Notes: generated by a model from the letters alone, not told the origin. A stretch of DNA of 64,000 nt from Sphingobacterium spiritivorum (GCF_016724845.1 NZ_CP068082.1:992001-1056000); one strand, 5' to 3'; counted from the stretch's first letter, positions 52,121 to 61,485 are shown. Translations and numbers: made by a program.

Positions 52121-52567
52121 TTATTCTATACGTTTATAGCGTTCTCCGCAGCCTTCAAAGCACAAATAAGAAATAGTGAGTACATCTCCTTTTATTTCAA
52201 ATGAAGATTCACCAGGTGCATTTTCCATAACAGCACATGAAAAGATCACAAGTCGTTTTTTGTTTCCTGAGGTCTCCGGGCTATTCAATATCTTATAAGT
52301 GGAGGTTGCATTATTATCTGAATCTATAGAGACCGTGCAAAGATCACCATTCCGCACTTCTACAGTACCATCAGCTTTAAAAGTAAGCTTTTTTTTACTG
52401 TCTACCGCTCTGTATTTTCCGGATCCGTCCCCCGGATCGGCATACACTTCAACTAATTTCCAGCGGCCTGTAATCCCATTATTTTCAGAACTATTGTTTG
52501 AATCTTTTTTACAAGCCATTAATGTCAAACCGATTAGGGCTAAAAAAGCAAATTTTACTGTTTTCAT
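52121..52567 (-). CDS. Lipocalin-like lipoprotein
   Basis: 148 residues. The lipobox LTLMACKK gives a lipidated Cys at about residue 19, followed by a Ser/Asn-rich linker. A small beta-barrel-like domain contains the lipocalin-type NGITGRWKLVEVYADPGDGS and LTFKADGTVEVRNGDLC. It ends with two further cysteines in YLCFEGCGERYKRIE. The function is unknown; such lipoproteins are common in Bacteroidota outer membranes. It lies alone between dnaX and the aquaporin on the same strand. Confidence 0.78.
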   Translation of the reverse strand: MKTVKFAFLALIGLTLMACKKDSNNSSENNGITGRWKLVEVYADPGDGSGKYRAVDSKKKLTFKADGTVEVRNGDLCTVSIDSDNNATSTYKILNSPETSGNKKRLVIFSCAVMENAPGESSFEIKGDVLTISYLCFEGCGERYKRIE

Positions 52568-52626
52568 AATTTAGTGAATATCTTAACAGATAACGTGATA
52601 ACCAAAAGAAAGCTACAAAAGATTCC

Positions 52627-52660
52627 AAAAAAAATAGCCCTGTCTTATGCGACAGGGCTA
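52627..52660 (-). terminator. Terminator of the aquaporin gene
   Basis: On the minus strand the stem TAGCCCTGTC / GACAGGGCTA (52,660-52,651 and 52,644-52,635) with a 6-nt loop is followed by eight T, 21 bp after the aquaporin stop. Confidence 0.9.
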
Positions 52661-52680
52661 CTCCTAAATCAAATAATATC

Positions 52681-53400
52681 TTATTTAGGTTCGCTATATA
52701 ATGCTCTCCATACCACAGCTGCAACTATTGCACCTGTAGCAGGTGCCAGAATAAATAACCAGAGTTGCTGTAAGGCTGCTCCACCGGCTAAAATAGCAGG
52801 CCCGAAACTTCTCGCAGGATTCACTGATGTACCGGTGATCGGAATAGCCACCAAATGAATTAAGACCAGAGTAAGACCTATTGCCAGTCCGGCCATCGTA
52901 CTGTTTCCAACTTTAGAGGTTGTGGCCAGAATAACGAATAAGAATAAAAAGGTCAATACAGCTTCTGTTAGAAAAGCCGCTGTTGTTCCATACTCATTCT
53001 GATAGCCTTTCCCCCATCCGTTAGAACCATAAGCCCATTCTCCGGCAGAGAATCCGGCTAACTGTCCGCTTAAGATCTGCTGCAGGACAAATGCGCCTAA
53101 TAATGCTCCTATCAGCTGAGCAATGATATAGACTACGGCATCTTTCGCAGAAATCTTACCCGCCACTAATACACCTATTGTGACAGCCGGATTAATATGA
53201 CAGCCGCTGATTCCCCCGATTGCATATGCAAATACGACTACTGAAAGACCAAATGCAAATGCAATACCCAAAAGTCCCAGTCCTGACAATCCCGCTATGG
53301 TGCTGGCGCCTGCTACTGCTGCAGCCCCACATCCAAATAGCACTAAGCCGAATGTACCGATTAATTCGGCTACAAATTTTGTTGAGGTTTTAATTTCCAT
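52681..53400 (-). CDS. aqpZ: Aquaporin (AqpZ-like MIP channel)
   Basis: 239 residues with six membrane helices and two half-helices carrying the NPA motifs (GCHINPAVTIG and GTSVNPARSFGPA). The second NPA is followed by the Arg of the selectivity filter. The helix 5 region with IGLTLVLIHLVAIPITGTSV supports a water-type filter with His, typical of AqpZ rather than glycerol channels. It is a single gene with its own terminator. The 270-bp divergent gap to 53,673 shows no further gene. Confidence 0.94.
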   Translation of the reverse strand: MEIKTSTKFVAELIGTFGLVLFGCGAAAVAGASTIAGLSGLGLLGIAFAFGLSVVVFAYAIGGISGCHINPAVTIGVLVAGKISAKDAVVYIIAQLIGALLGAFVLQQILSGQLAGFSAGEWAYGSNGWGKGYQNEYGTTAAFLTEAVLTFLFLFVILATTSKVGNSTMAGLAIGLTLVLIHLVAIPITGTSVNPARSFGPAILAGGAALQQLWLFILAPATGAIVAAVVWRALYSEPK

Positions 53401-53672
53401 AAATTTTAATGTTGGTTAACACACTGGTTCACAGCAAAAATTAATCCTAAAACACACGATTATTTATGATTTTCAGGCCTTGTAACCTTTTGTCCACAAG
53501 TCCGCTTCTGAAGGGGAATAATTTCTCTGAATCCTCTACCTTTTTTCGCCGACAAAACCACCAACTTCACCGAGTTATTTACCACATTGATCTAATGTCT
53601 GTTTTACAAAGCAGTAATGACACCTACCTTTGAATCAAACAATTAACAATGACAACTAAAAATATTAATCAT

Positions 53673-54101
53673 ATGAAAACAATTATCAAAACCATCGCAA
53701 CAGCATTATTCCTGATTACATCATTCAGCTCTTTTGCAAACGAAAATCCGGACCCGTTAAAAAACATGAATTCAATGGCGATTGTCAGGACATTTCTGGA
53801 AGCCTCTGCTCTGGGACAGGCAACACTGAACGAAGAACTATTAGCCAAAGACTTTCAGTATTACAGTGCATCCTCTCCGGATATTACATACAATAAAAAA
53901 CAATACAGTGAATTCCTGAAATCTACGAAAGGACTAAAATACAACTGCAAGACATCTTATCAGATTCTGGATGAAAGCGGCAACCATTGTGTAGCGAAGG
54001 TTATTATGAAATTTGATACTTTCACAAGAGTAGATTATATCACCCTAAACCGCAGCACAGATAGCTGGAAAGTCAGCAAAGTGGTATCCACCTTTCCATA
54101 A
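53673..54101 (+). CDS. Secreted NTF2-like (putative lumazine-binding type) protein
   Basis: 142 residues from the ATG at 53,673 (MKTIIKTIATALFLITSFSS), which places the signal peptide correctly; the ATG at 53,649 adds eight polar residues. The mature protein has an NTF2-like layout: a helical MNSMAIVRTFLEASALGQAT, a curved-sheet part with DFQYYSASSPDITY, and the final DYITLNRSTDSWKVSKVVST. Members of this group (DUF4440/lumazine-binding-like) mostly lack known roles. It is monocistronic with a terminator. Confidence 0.75.
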   Translation: MKTIIKTIATALFLITSFSSFANENPDPLKNMNSMAIVRTFLEASALGQATLNEELLAKDFQYYSASSPDITYNKKQYSEFLKSTKGLKYNCKTSYQILDESGNHCVAKVIMKFDTFTRVDYITLNRSTDSWKVSKVVSTFP

Positions 54102-54138
54102 ATACAAGACGACTACTTTTTAGATTTTTTACTATAGG

Positions 54139-54166
54139 GCCTGCGTGAAATGCGCAGGCTTTTTCT
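54139..54166 (+). terminator. Terminator after the NTF2-like gene
   Basis: The stem GCCTGCG / CGCAGGC (54,139-54,145 and 54,153-54,159) is followed by TTTTTCTTTTT. Confidence 0.88.
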
Positions 54167-54260
54167 TTTTCAGGAAAAATTTCCTGCTTTATTTATTGTC
54201 TTATGGCAAGTCATATCTTAAGACTATTCCCGAACTTTAGCCTGCACTAAATCAAGTATT

Positions 54261-54764
54261 ATGAACTTAAATGATCAGGTTACCAAAAATATCGTTCATA
54301 TTTTTGAACAATTCAACCACTCGCTGCTGACAACAGATGCGAATCAGATAAACACCACTCCTTTTGAAGACAGCTGGACTATAGGACAGACGGCAGACCA
54401 TATCATTATATGTAGCAGCGGTATCCCGGATGAACATACTCAGGTATCGGAACGACCATTTGATCAGTATGTATCTGTATTAAAAGAGATGTTTCTGAAT
54501 ATGGAACTCAAATTTAAAGCAGACCCTTCTCTTCTTCCCCGTAAAAACAGCTATACTAAAGACGAACTTTTAGAGCAAATGGAGATCAATAAATCAAACT
54601 TATTGAAAAACATAGAGTCTACGGACCTCACTTTAATATGTACGGATATGGCATTCCCGCAGGTGGATTATTTAACACGCTATGAGTGGCTCAGTTTTAT
54701 AGGCTTTCACACGCAAAGACATCTTATACAGATCGAAAACATAAAAGACAAACTCACTAATTAG
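54261..54764 (+). CDS. DinB-like protein
   Basis: 167 residues, all-helical. Metal-ligand histidines of the DinB/YfiT four-helix bundle are visible in WTIGQTADHIIICSSG (first His) and WLSFIGFHTQRHLIQIENIK (second and third His). This superfamily includes thiol-dependent transferases and damage-inducible proteins; the specific substrate is unknown. It is cytoplasmic, with no signal peptide. It stands alone between a terminator and the regulated gene at 54,922. Confidence 0.84.
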   Translation: MNLNDQVTKNIVHIFEQFNHSLLTTDANQINTTPFEDSWTIGQTADHIIICSSGIPDEHTQVSERPFDQYVSVLKEMFLNMELKFKADPSLLPRKNSYTKDELLEQMEINKSNLLKNIESTDLTLICTDMAFPQVDYLTRYEWLSFIGFHTQRHLIQIENIKDKLTN

Positions 54765-54880
54765 CTCCTTTCTAATACACTGTTTGTCAATCCGATAAAA
54801 GCGCATTATTATCAAAAAGCGTATTTATCCCTGATTTTGTAATTATGACATAAAAATCATCTTTATTCTAAAATTTAGTA

Positions 54881-54920
54881 TTAAATTTATATTAACACAT
54901 TGTTACCAAAGTGTTAATAA
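54881..54920 (+). promoter_or_regulatory. Tandem heptamer box (11-bp period) upstream of the transglutaminase-fold gene
   Basis: TTAAATT, TTAACAC, TTACCAA and TTAATAA begin at 54,881, 54,892, 54,903 and 54,914, exactly 11 bp apart. The box ends directly before the ATG at 54,922, so either the promoter lies upstream and the box represses, or the mRNA is leaderless or starts later than annotated. Confidence 0.55.
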
Positions 54921-54921
54921 G

Positions 54922-56127
54922 ATGAGGAGCATTTTCGGACATATCAGATTTTTGTTCAGCATGGCACTATGTATTTCTTTTAGTGTTCAATCCGCCTTTG
55001 CACAGAACAGAAGTTTTGATTTCTATGAAAGCACCTTTAGTTACAATGCTGATCCAACGATTAACATTCATTTTTCAGACAGTTTATCCAATACAACGAT
55101 TAAGACCTTCTACGACAGTTTGTCCGCAGGAAATTATCAACCGTTGATAGATGCTTTATTAAAATACAAAGAACAATATGATCTCAATGACTGGCTTTAT
55201 TATCAGCTAGTACGTAAGACCGCGCAGAGTCTGAGTGCCAAATCGGATAACTATGCCAGATATACGCTATATAAATGGTTTTTAATGACTAAATCCGGTT
55301 ATGATGCCCGACTGGCGATTTATAAGGATCAGATTATTTTTTATATCCGTAATGATGAGGATATTTCAGACATTCCGTTTTTCACGATAGACAAAAAGAA
55401 ATATATGTGTCTCAACTATCATGACTACGGCAAGATGTTCAACGGTAACGGAGCTTATAAGCCTGTAGAGATTACTGTACCGGAAGGTAAAAAAGATTTC
55501 AGCTATAAAGTGACACGTGTGCCGGATTTCAGACCGGAACGTTATGTAGAAAAACAGTTGGCATTTAAATATAAAAGCAAAGCATACCACTTCAAAGTTA
55601 AGCTCAATACAGATGTCAGTGATATCTTCGCCAACTATCCTGGGGTGGATTTCGAAACGTATTTTAACATTCCGTTGAGCAAGGAAACTTATGAATCACT
55701 GATTCCTGTACTCAAAGAGAATCTCAAAGGAATGAATCAAAAAAAAGGAGTAGACTATCTTATGCAGTTTACCCGATATGCATTTTTATATGAAAATGAT
55801 GAAGAGAACTTTGGTAAGGAAAAGAGGTTATCTCCTGAACAAACACTGCTAAATAAATACAGTGACTGTGATGACAGAGCCGCATTATTCTTCTATCTGG
55901 TCAAAGAAATATATGACCTGCCCATGATTACGCTATTGTATCCTACTCACATTACAATGGCTGTACAATTTGACAAACCCATTGGCGAAGCTATCCTGTA
56001 CAATGGCAAGTATTACTCTATATGTGAGCCTACGCCTCAAAAACAAAATCTGGCGATCGGCCAACTGGCTGATAATTTAAAGAATCAACGGTTTGAGATC
56101 GTTTACCACTATGATCCCAAGCGTTAA
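54922..56127 (+). CDS. Secreted transglutaminase-fold protein of unknown function
   Basis: 401 residues with a signal peptide (MRSIFGHIRFLFSMALCISF, ending SAFAQ at about 28). The middle is unassigned. The C-terminal 150 residues have a transglutaminase/papain-like pattern: a nucleophile candidate Cys316 in KYSDCDDRAALFFYLVKE and His343 in YPTHITMAVQF, followed by YYSICEPTPQ with a possible acidic partner. I do not know a specific family. The upstream 11-bp-spaced heptamers suggest control by the PhoB-type regulator. The start is uncertain because the box touches the ATG, but later Met codons would spoil the signal peptide. Confidence 0.72.
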   Translation: MRSIFGHIRFLFSMALCISFSVQSAFAQNRSFDFYESTFSYNADPTINIHFSDSLSNTTIKTFYDSLSAGNYQPLIDALLKYKEQYDLNDWLYYQLVRKTAQSLSAKSDNYARYTLYKWFLMTKSGYDARLAIYKDQIIFYIRNDEDISDIPFFTIDKKKYMCLNYHDYGKMFNGNGAYKPVEITVPEGKKDFSYKVTRVPDFRPERYVEKQLAFKYKSKAYHFKVKLNTDVSDIFANYPGVDFETYFNIPLSKETYESLIPVLKENLKGMNQKKGVDYLMQFTRYAFLYENDEENFGKEKRLSPEQTLLNKYSDCDDRAALFFYLVKEIYDLPMITLLYPTHITMAVQFDKPIGEAILYNGKYYSICEPTPQKQNLAIGQLADNLKNQRFEIVYHYDPKR

Positions 56128-56143
56128 ACATACATAAAACAAG

Positions 56144-56173
56144 AAAGGGGATGCTAAAAACATCCCCTTTGCT
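56144..56173. terminator. Terminator between convergent genes
   Basis: A 10-bp perfect stem AAAGGGGATG / CATCCCCTTT with a 7-nt loop, between the secreted protein gene and the beta-helix lipoprotein gene. Confidence 0.8.
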
Positions 56174-56193
56174 ATTATATACTGTGATCTTAA

Positions 56194-57648
56194 TTATTTT
56201 ACTGCTCCCGGAGTAGTGTAAGGTAATGTCTGAGGATCATAATGAGCCCATCCCTTAGTCCAGTCTTCTGTTCCGAAAGCACCTTTATAAGCAACTTTTT
56301 CGAAATAGCTTCCTGAAACTTTAGCATGTGTAAATACTGCACCTGAAGCAAGGACAGAACCTGTTGCCAATGTAAAGTCCGGATTTGCAGGAGTTTTACC
56401 AAAATCAGTTCCGTAGTTATATGGAGCCTTGTACATTGCTGTTGTTGCAAAAATCGTATTATCAAATGTATTATTACTTTTCAGCAATGTACTTAAAGCA
56501 GTAGAGTTCGTAGTAGAACTAATTTTCAAAGCATCAGTCTTAGATCCGATAAACAGATTGTTATTATATACTGCTGCACCTGTAAGGAAATTATTAGATG
56601 TTGAATTAGCTGTGGTCACTTTTGTATCATCCACATATAATCCGATCGGGAAACCAGATACTACGGAGTTAAATAAGCTGATAGATGAATTTCTACGAAC
56701 CTGATTACCGTGCTGGTAACTTGCATTTGCAGATCCGCTGGCAGTCTGAAGAGGTCCCAGGATCGTCACGTTAGAAAATACAGCTGATGTTTTTGGAGTA
56801 GCGTCTGTACCGTCACCGTTGTTATCAGATTCAAATCCGTTAGATCCTGACTGATCCGCTACAGTAGCAACACGTTGAGCTAAAGCGAACTGAATATTTC
56901 CGGAATAACCGAAATCTGTATCGAAATCGTCATCCCATGTACCGATTGCCAGTAAGTGTTTCGCATTAACTGTACCGCCAAACCACTCAAAAGCGTCATC
57001 TCCTGATCTGTAAACCTGAATATAGTCAAGTGTAGTACCACTACCAACTCCACCCATTGTCAGACCGTTGATCTCATTATCTACAGAATATGCAATTCCG
57101 CCGAACTCAATACGTACATATTTCAGGACACCTGAATTATCGGCTGCATCTGTACCACCATAGAAGATGTAATTTTTTTCATCTTTCCCTTTTGGAGCTT
57201 CCAGACCACCTTCGATCTTCACATCAGTTCCCATATTTACAGGAGCTTTACCCAACAGGATGATACCACCCCAGTCACCATGACTTCTGGCTCCGGCACC
57301 TAATGCTGAAGTAAAGACAATAGGCTTATCAGCAGTACCTGTCGCATTGATTTTACTTCCTCTGGTTACAATTAATGTAGCTTTAGTAGCTTTATCACCT
57401 TTAATAATAGTTCCAGGCTCGATAGTTAATGTTGCTCCGTTAGAAACATACACAAAGCCTTTTAACAAATAAATCTTATCGGCAGTCCAGGTTGTATTAG
57501 AAGTGATTTCTCCTGAAATCTCTACTACATTACCATTATTGGTACCTGGTTTTTCAGTATCGGGACCATTGTCTGAAATTGTTGTTTTTTTACATGCTCC
57601 AGCCAATAGTAAAGCTGATAAGGAGAATAATAAGAATCTCTTTTTCAT
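56194..57648 (-). CDS. Surface lipoprotein with beta-helix-like repeats, partner of the TonB-dependent receptor
   Basis: 484 residues. The signal peptide has the lipobox LLAGAC (Cys about residue 19). A short linker leads to a long Asn/Gly/Ser/Thr-rich repeat region in pectate-lyase-like (right-handed beta-helix) style: TLTIEPGTIIKGDKATKATL, GDWGGIILLGKAPVNMGTDV and DAFEWFGGTVNAKHLLAIGT. Such lipoproteins commonly follow a specific TonB-dependent receptor in Bacteroidota; their ligand is unknown. It lies 84 nt downstream of the receptor gene and has its own 11-bp-spaced heptamer box, suggesting extra regulated expression. Confidence 0.82.
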   Translation of the reverse strand: MKKRFLLFSLSALLLAGACKKTTISDNGPDTEKPGTNNGNVVEISGEITSNTTWTADKIYLLKGFVYVSNGATLTIEPGTIIKGDKATKATLIVTRGSKINATGTADKPIVFTSALGAGARSHGDWGGIILLGKAPVNMGTDVKIEGGLEAPKGKDEKNYIFYGGTDAADNSGVLKYVRIEFGGIAYSVDNEINGLTMGGVGSGTTLDYIQVYRSGDDAFEWFGGTVNAKHLLAIGTWDDDFDTDFGYSGNIQFALAQRVATVADQSGSNGFESDNNGDGTDATPKTSAVFSNVTILGPLQTASGSANASYQHGNQVRRNSSISLFNSVVSGFPIGLYVDDTKVTTANSTSNNFLTGAAVYNNNLFIGSKTDALKISSTTNSTALSTLLKSNNTFDNTIFATTAMYKAPYNYGTDFGKTPANPDFTLATGSVLASGAVFTHAKVSGSYFEKVAYKGAFGTEDWTKGWAHYDPQTLPYTTPGAVK

Positions 57649-57700
57649 TATTTTGTTTGTTAATTTATGATTACTAAGTAATGCTTTTAAAATAAAACTG

Positions 57701-57729
57701 TCATTAACAGCGTGTTAATAAATCATTAT
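57701..57729 (-). promoter_or_regulatory. Tandem heptamer box (11-bp period) upstream of the beta-helix lipoprotein gene
   Basis: On the minus strand ATAATGA, TTAACAC and TTAATGA start at 57,729, 57,718 and 57,707, exactly 11 bp apart, about 55-80 bp before the ATG. This is a suitable distance for activation of a promoter near 57,680. Confidence 0.55.
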
Positions 57730-57732
57730 GAT

Positions 57733-60507
57733 TTAGAAAGAATAATTGAATGACAGCGAATAGTTTGAACCTGGTTTATATTTATAGTTCGTCTCATTAG
57801 GCGTACCCAATGCTTTATTATCGTAATATGCGTGAACAGAACTATTAATAATATCACTTGCATTGAACTTAATCTCAGCCTTATTGTTAATGATCTTATA
57901 TCCGATCTGCAAATCCAGCACATCGCGCGGAGCCTCCCAGGTACTTGCAAAACGAATTCCGCTCGCCTGTGCGATTCTCTTTCCGATACGGTTATACAGA
58001 ATATTAAAGTTTAGTTTATTGTCCATTGCGGAATGTTGCAAACCTGCATTGATCACATATGGAGACTGTCCTACCATAGGGCGGGTTTTGTCGATGTAGT
58101 TTTGATCTGTAGGATTTTCAACTTTTGAGTGTACATAAGAGAAGTTGATATAACCTGTTGTATTCTCAAAAAATCTTTCTTCACTGATAAAATTTAATTT
58201 CTTGCGTGCTTCCAGTTCAAATCCATACAATTCAGCTTTAGGCGTATTGAAGAATGTGATATCAGGAGTTGAATTCACATCATAACGATAAGGCTCAATG
58301 GCATCCGTAAATTGTTTATAAAAAACAGAGAAAGAGAAGATCTCACCTGCAGTAGGATACATTTCAAATCGCAAATCAGCATTATTGATAGAGCTACGCT
58401 TTAAGTTTGTATTACCGGAGATCATACCTAACTGCTCATAATCATAGAAAGAGAACGGCGCTAATTCACGAAATTCAGGACGTGCTATTGTACGGTAGTA
58501 GGAAGCACGAAGATTCGTTCTGTCGTCAATATTGTATGTAAAGTTAAGGGAAGGTAAAAAGTCGATCTGTGTATCGTCAACAACTTTAGACACCGTGTTT
58601 AACTGTACATTGTAATTCTCTACACGAAGTCCGTATACAAAACGGAACTTATCCGCAAATTTCTGATCAAGCATTGCATATCCAAAAGCAGTCAGTGAAT
58701 TTGCATCATACTTGTCACCGCTTCCTGAAATCTCACTGTATTTGAAGTAATTTTTGTTAATAAATTCTTCATTAAATATTTTGTCAGGAGACAACTGACG
58801 GATTTGATTCTGTAGTTCCACATCCATCTGATTAGCATTCAACTCGAAACCTATAAAACGGGCGTCAAAATTACGTTTTCTGTATTGCGTTCCGGCACCG
58901 ACTTTCAATGTCGAAGGCGCATCCAGAAATTTCATCGGTCTGGAGTACCCTACTTCTCCAGAATAAATGTTTTCATTCAAATCAGAGAAAAGTCTTGTAT
59001 TTTCTTTACCGATAGTAGTGATATTCGCCAGATAAGGCACTGTAGGATCATCCAGGTCATTAAGATTTTTACCATAGTTGATCTTCATCTGATTAGGTTG
59101 CTGATTCAGAATATTACTCCAGGAAATTGTCCATTTCAACTTGTCATTACGCTCTGTTAAAGCGTGTTCTCCCTCAAGTGTACTCTTGAACAAAGATTTC
59201 TGAAGAAGGTCATAAGCGAAGAAACGGTTATCTGAAGAAGAACTGTTATTAACACCTGTTCTTTCAGTGTAAATATTATCGTAAGCTCTGTTGTAAAGAT
59301 TCTTAAATGTAATCTTACTTCTTCCGAATGAATACCCCAGGTTTAATAAACCGCCCAGATTGGAACTGAATCTGTACTGGTTATCATTGTAATCATACTC
59401 ATACCAGTCTCTCTTGATATCAGCAAATATATTCTGTGAGTTGCGGTAACTTAAAGAAAATAAAGCGCCGAATCTATTGTTGTTTTCGAATTGCTTTACT
59501 TTTCCTATACCAAACTGGTAGCTTTGAGAAGGAAGCGCAGATGTATTATTGATCGCAAAATCATTTGGCAATGATTTCAACACTAATCTGTTCCATTTCT
59601 CCGACAGCCCTGCATTAACCGTCTCTCTTGATGGAAAATTAGTAGCCAGTTTACTGGAACCGTCATCAAAACCCATATAATTCGCAAAATTTCTTTTTGT
59701 TCCTAAGAAATCCTTGAATGTAGAAGCTGTATTATATCCGTATCCAAGACCGAATGATATAAAATCCTTTGTAGGAATATCAATAGTAGATACCTGAACA
59801 GCTCCACCCGCAAAATCTGCAGGTAAGTCAGGAGTAGCTGTTTTTGAAATTGTAATCTTATCAATTAAGTTTGAGGGAATGATATCAAATGAAAAAGCTC
59901 TTCTGTTTGCTTCGGTACTTGGAAGGACAGAACCATCTAACATAGCGACATTGTAACGATCACTCAAACCACGAATAACAACAAATTTGTTATCCTGGAT
60001 AGTAGTACCGCTCACACGACGCAATGCTTCAGATGTATTTTTATCCGGAGACCGTTTAATCTGTTCACTGGAAATACCATCCGATATAAGAGCGCTATTC
60101 TTTTGTTGTGCATACAAGGCACTGACAGATTCCTTTTTAAAAGATCCTGTGATCACGACCTGATCCAGTACTGTTCCTTCCGAATTGTCCATCAGCACAT
60201 CCAGATTCGTAACATCCTTATCTTTGATTTCCACTTCTGTAATTTGCTTAGTAGCATATCCGACATAAGAAAATTCTAATGTATACTTACCTACAGGCAA
60301 TGCCGGAATATTGTAAATACCCGAAACATCAGAACTTCCACCTCTGGACGTTCCTAATACTTTTACAGTCACACCGACAATGGATTCGCTTGTTTTACTG
60401 TTGATGACTTTTCCTGTTACTTTTCCACTTTGAGCAAAAGCGTTGGCTGTAAACATCAACAGAAGTAATGTCATGGTTAAGCCCTGGAGTTTTAATTGCG
60501 ATTTCAA
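57733..60507 (-). CDS. TonB-dependent outer-membrane receptor
   Basis: 924 residues. The signal peptide (ending NAFAQ) precedes an N-terminal carboxypeptidase-regulatory-like beta-sandwich (about 28-110, GKVTGKVINSKTSESIVGVT and GKYTLEFSYVGYATKQITEV). The plug domain (about 120-240) contains RVSGTTIQDNKFVVIRGLSD. A 22-strand-type barrel ends YSLSFNYSF with the terminal aromatic typical of outer-membrane proteins. It imports an unknown ligand using TonB energy. A box of 11-bp-spaced heptamers lies 28-67 bp before the start, and the likely partner lipoprotein follows downstream. Confidence 0.94.
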   Translation of the reverse strand: MKSQLKLQGLTMTLLLLMFTANAFAQSGKVTGKVINSKTSESIVGVTVKVLGTSRGGSSDVSGIYNIPALPVGKYTLEFSYVGYATKQITEVEIKDKDVTNLDVLMDNSEGTVLDQVVITGSFKKESVSALYAQQKNSALISDGISSEQIKRSPDKNTSEALRRVSGTTIQDNKFVVIRGLSDRYNVAMLDGSVLPSTEANRRAFSFDIIPSNLIDKITISKTATPDLPADFAGGAVQVSTIDIPTKDFISFGLGYGYNTASTFKDFLGTKRNFANYMGFDDGSSKLATNFPSRETVNAGLSEKWNRLVLKSLPNDFAINNTSALPSQSYQFGIGKVKQFENNNRFGALFSLSYRNSQNIFADIKRDWYEYDYNDNQYRFSSNLGGLLNLGYSFGRSKITFKNLYNRAYDNIYTERTGVNNSSSSDNRFFAYDLLQKSLFKSTLEGEHALTERNDKLKWTISWSNILNQQPNQMKINYGKNLNDLDDPTVPYLANITTIGKENTRLFSDLNENIYSGEVGYSRPMKFLDAPSTLKVGAGTQYRKRNFDARFIGFELNANQMDVELQNQIRQLSPDKIFNEEFINKNYFKYSEISGSGDKYDANSLTAFGYAMLDQKFADKFRFVYGLRVENYNVQLNTVSKVVDDTQIDFLPSLNFTYNIDDRTNLRASYYRTIARPEFRELAPFSFYDYEQLGMISGNTNLKRSSINNADLRFEMYPTAGEIFSFSVFYKQFTDAIEPYRYDVNSTPDITFFNTPKAELYGFELEARKKLNFISEERFFENTTGYINFSYVHSKVENPTDQNYIDKTRPMVGQSPYVINAGLQHSAMDNKLNFNILYNRIGKRIAQASGIRFASTWEAPRDVLDLQIGYKIINNKAEIKFNASDIINSSVHAYYDNKALGTPNETNYKYKPGSNYSLSFNYSF

Positions 60508-60534
60508 TTCTTTGAGTTTTTTGTTTCCGCAAAA

Positions 60535-60574
60535 CTATTATGGTAGTATTAGCATTGTGTTAACAACGGATTAC
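60535..60574 (-). promoter_or_regulatory. Tandem heptamer box (11-bp period) upstream of the TonB-dependent receptor
   Basis: On the minus strand GTAATCC, TTAACAC, CTAATAC and ATAATAG start at 60,574, 60,563, 60,552 and 60,541, exactly 11 bp apart. The rest of the divergent gap (60,575-60,798) has several TTAAGCAT/TTAACAT repeats with a different, 12-bp spacing and no gene. Confidence 0.55.
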
Positions 60575-60798
60575 TATTACATCAATTGGATGTTAAAAAA
60601 TTATTAATACCCACATTGAAATCCCGATAATTCACTAAATCACATCCCATTACAACACCATTTTAAGCATTATGTTAAGCATCATTCCCTTAACATATTC
60701 CCAACATAGAATGTAATAATATAATGAAGGATTCGCTTTATTAATGGATTTACGGTATTTTTATGCAATTAAATTGCATTATTAAATTTCTTAGCCCT

Positions 60799-61437
60799 AT
60801 GGTTCACCACATTCTGACAGCTAAAGACTTATCTTTCCGATATAAAAATGGTACAGCCTTGACATTTCCGGAGGTAGAGATCAATAAAGGTCAACACACC
60901 TTGTTATTGGGAGATTCCGGAAGCGGAAAAACCACACTGCTTCAATTATTAGGTGGTCTCTCACTTCCATCTACGGGATCTGTCGTGTTGAACGGGCAGT
61001 CTCTATACGATCTTAAGGGATCCGCACTGGATGCTTTCCGGGCTCAACATATAGGTTTTATTTTTCAGGAAGCACATTTACTCAAAAACCTCACTTTGTT
61101 GGAAAATATCAAAATAGCACAGAGTCTGGCCAAATTACCTGTCAATGAAAAGGCTATACTCACTATGCTCGAACAATTGCAGCTAAGCGACAGAACAAAG
61201 TCTTACCCCAATCAGCTCAGCCGCGGACAACTTCAGCGGGCTGCGATAGCACGTGCATTGATAAATACACCTTCACTGCTTATTGCTGATGAGCCGACTG
61301 CAGCATTGGATGATACAAATACAGCTCGAGTAATGGAATTACTATTAGGTATTGCCGACCAATACGGGTCGACATTACTGATCGCGACACACGACAAACG
61401 TATAAAAGACAGATTCCTTCATACGTATAATCTTTAA
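60799..61437 (+). CDS. ABC transporter ATP-binding protein (LolD/MacB type)
   Basis: 212 residues from the ATG at 60,799 (MVHHILTAKDLSFRYKNGTA); an in-frame ATG at 60,763 adds 12 residues not seen in the family. Walker A is GDSGSGKTT, the Q-loop lies in IGFIFQEAHLL, the signature is LSRGQLQRAAIARAL (a variant of LSGGQ), Walker B is LLIADEPTAALD and the switch His is in LIATHD. It pairs with the FtsX/MacB-type permease encoded 48 nt downstream. The pair and the DUF3299 gene form a three-gene operon that may act in zinc homeostasis. Confidence 0.93.
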   Translation: MVHHILTAKDLSFRYKNGTALTFPEVEINKGQHTLLLGDSGSGKTTLLQLLGGLSLPSTGSVVLNGQSLYDLKGSALDAFRAQHIGFIFQEAHLLKNLTLLENIKIAQSLAKLPVNEKAILTMLEQLQLSDRTKSYPNQLSRGQLQRAAIARALINTPSLLIADEPTAALDDTNTARVMELLLGIADQYGSTLLIATHDKRIKDRFLHTYNL

Positions 61438-61485
61438 TGAGTTATACGATTGGTATTTGATTTATTAACTTTGACTACGACACCC

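Noticed and set aside
53406..53433. TTAACAC-containing repeat before the aquaporin gene as a fifth Pho-like box
   Set aside because: The units are 10 and 11 bp apart and lie on the strand opposite to the gene, right at its start; too weak to include.
60620..60720. TTAAGCAT/TTAACAT repeats in the receptor-ABC gap as part of the same regulatory box
   Set aside because: Spacing is about 12 bp rather than 11 and the heptamers drift; may be coincidental in AT-rich DNA.
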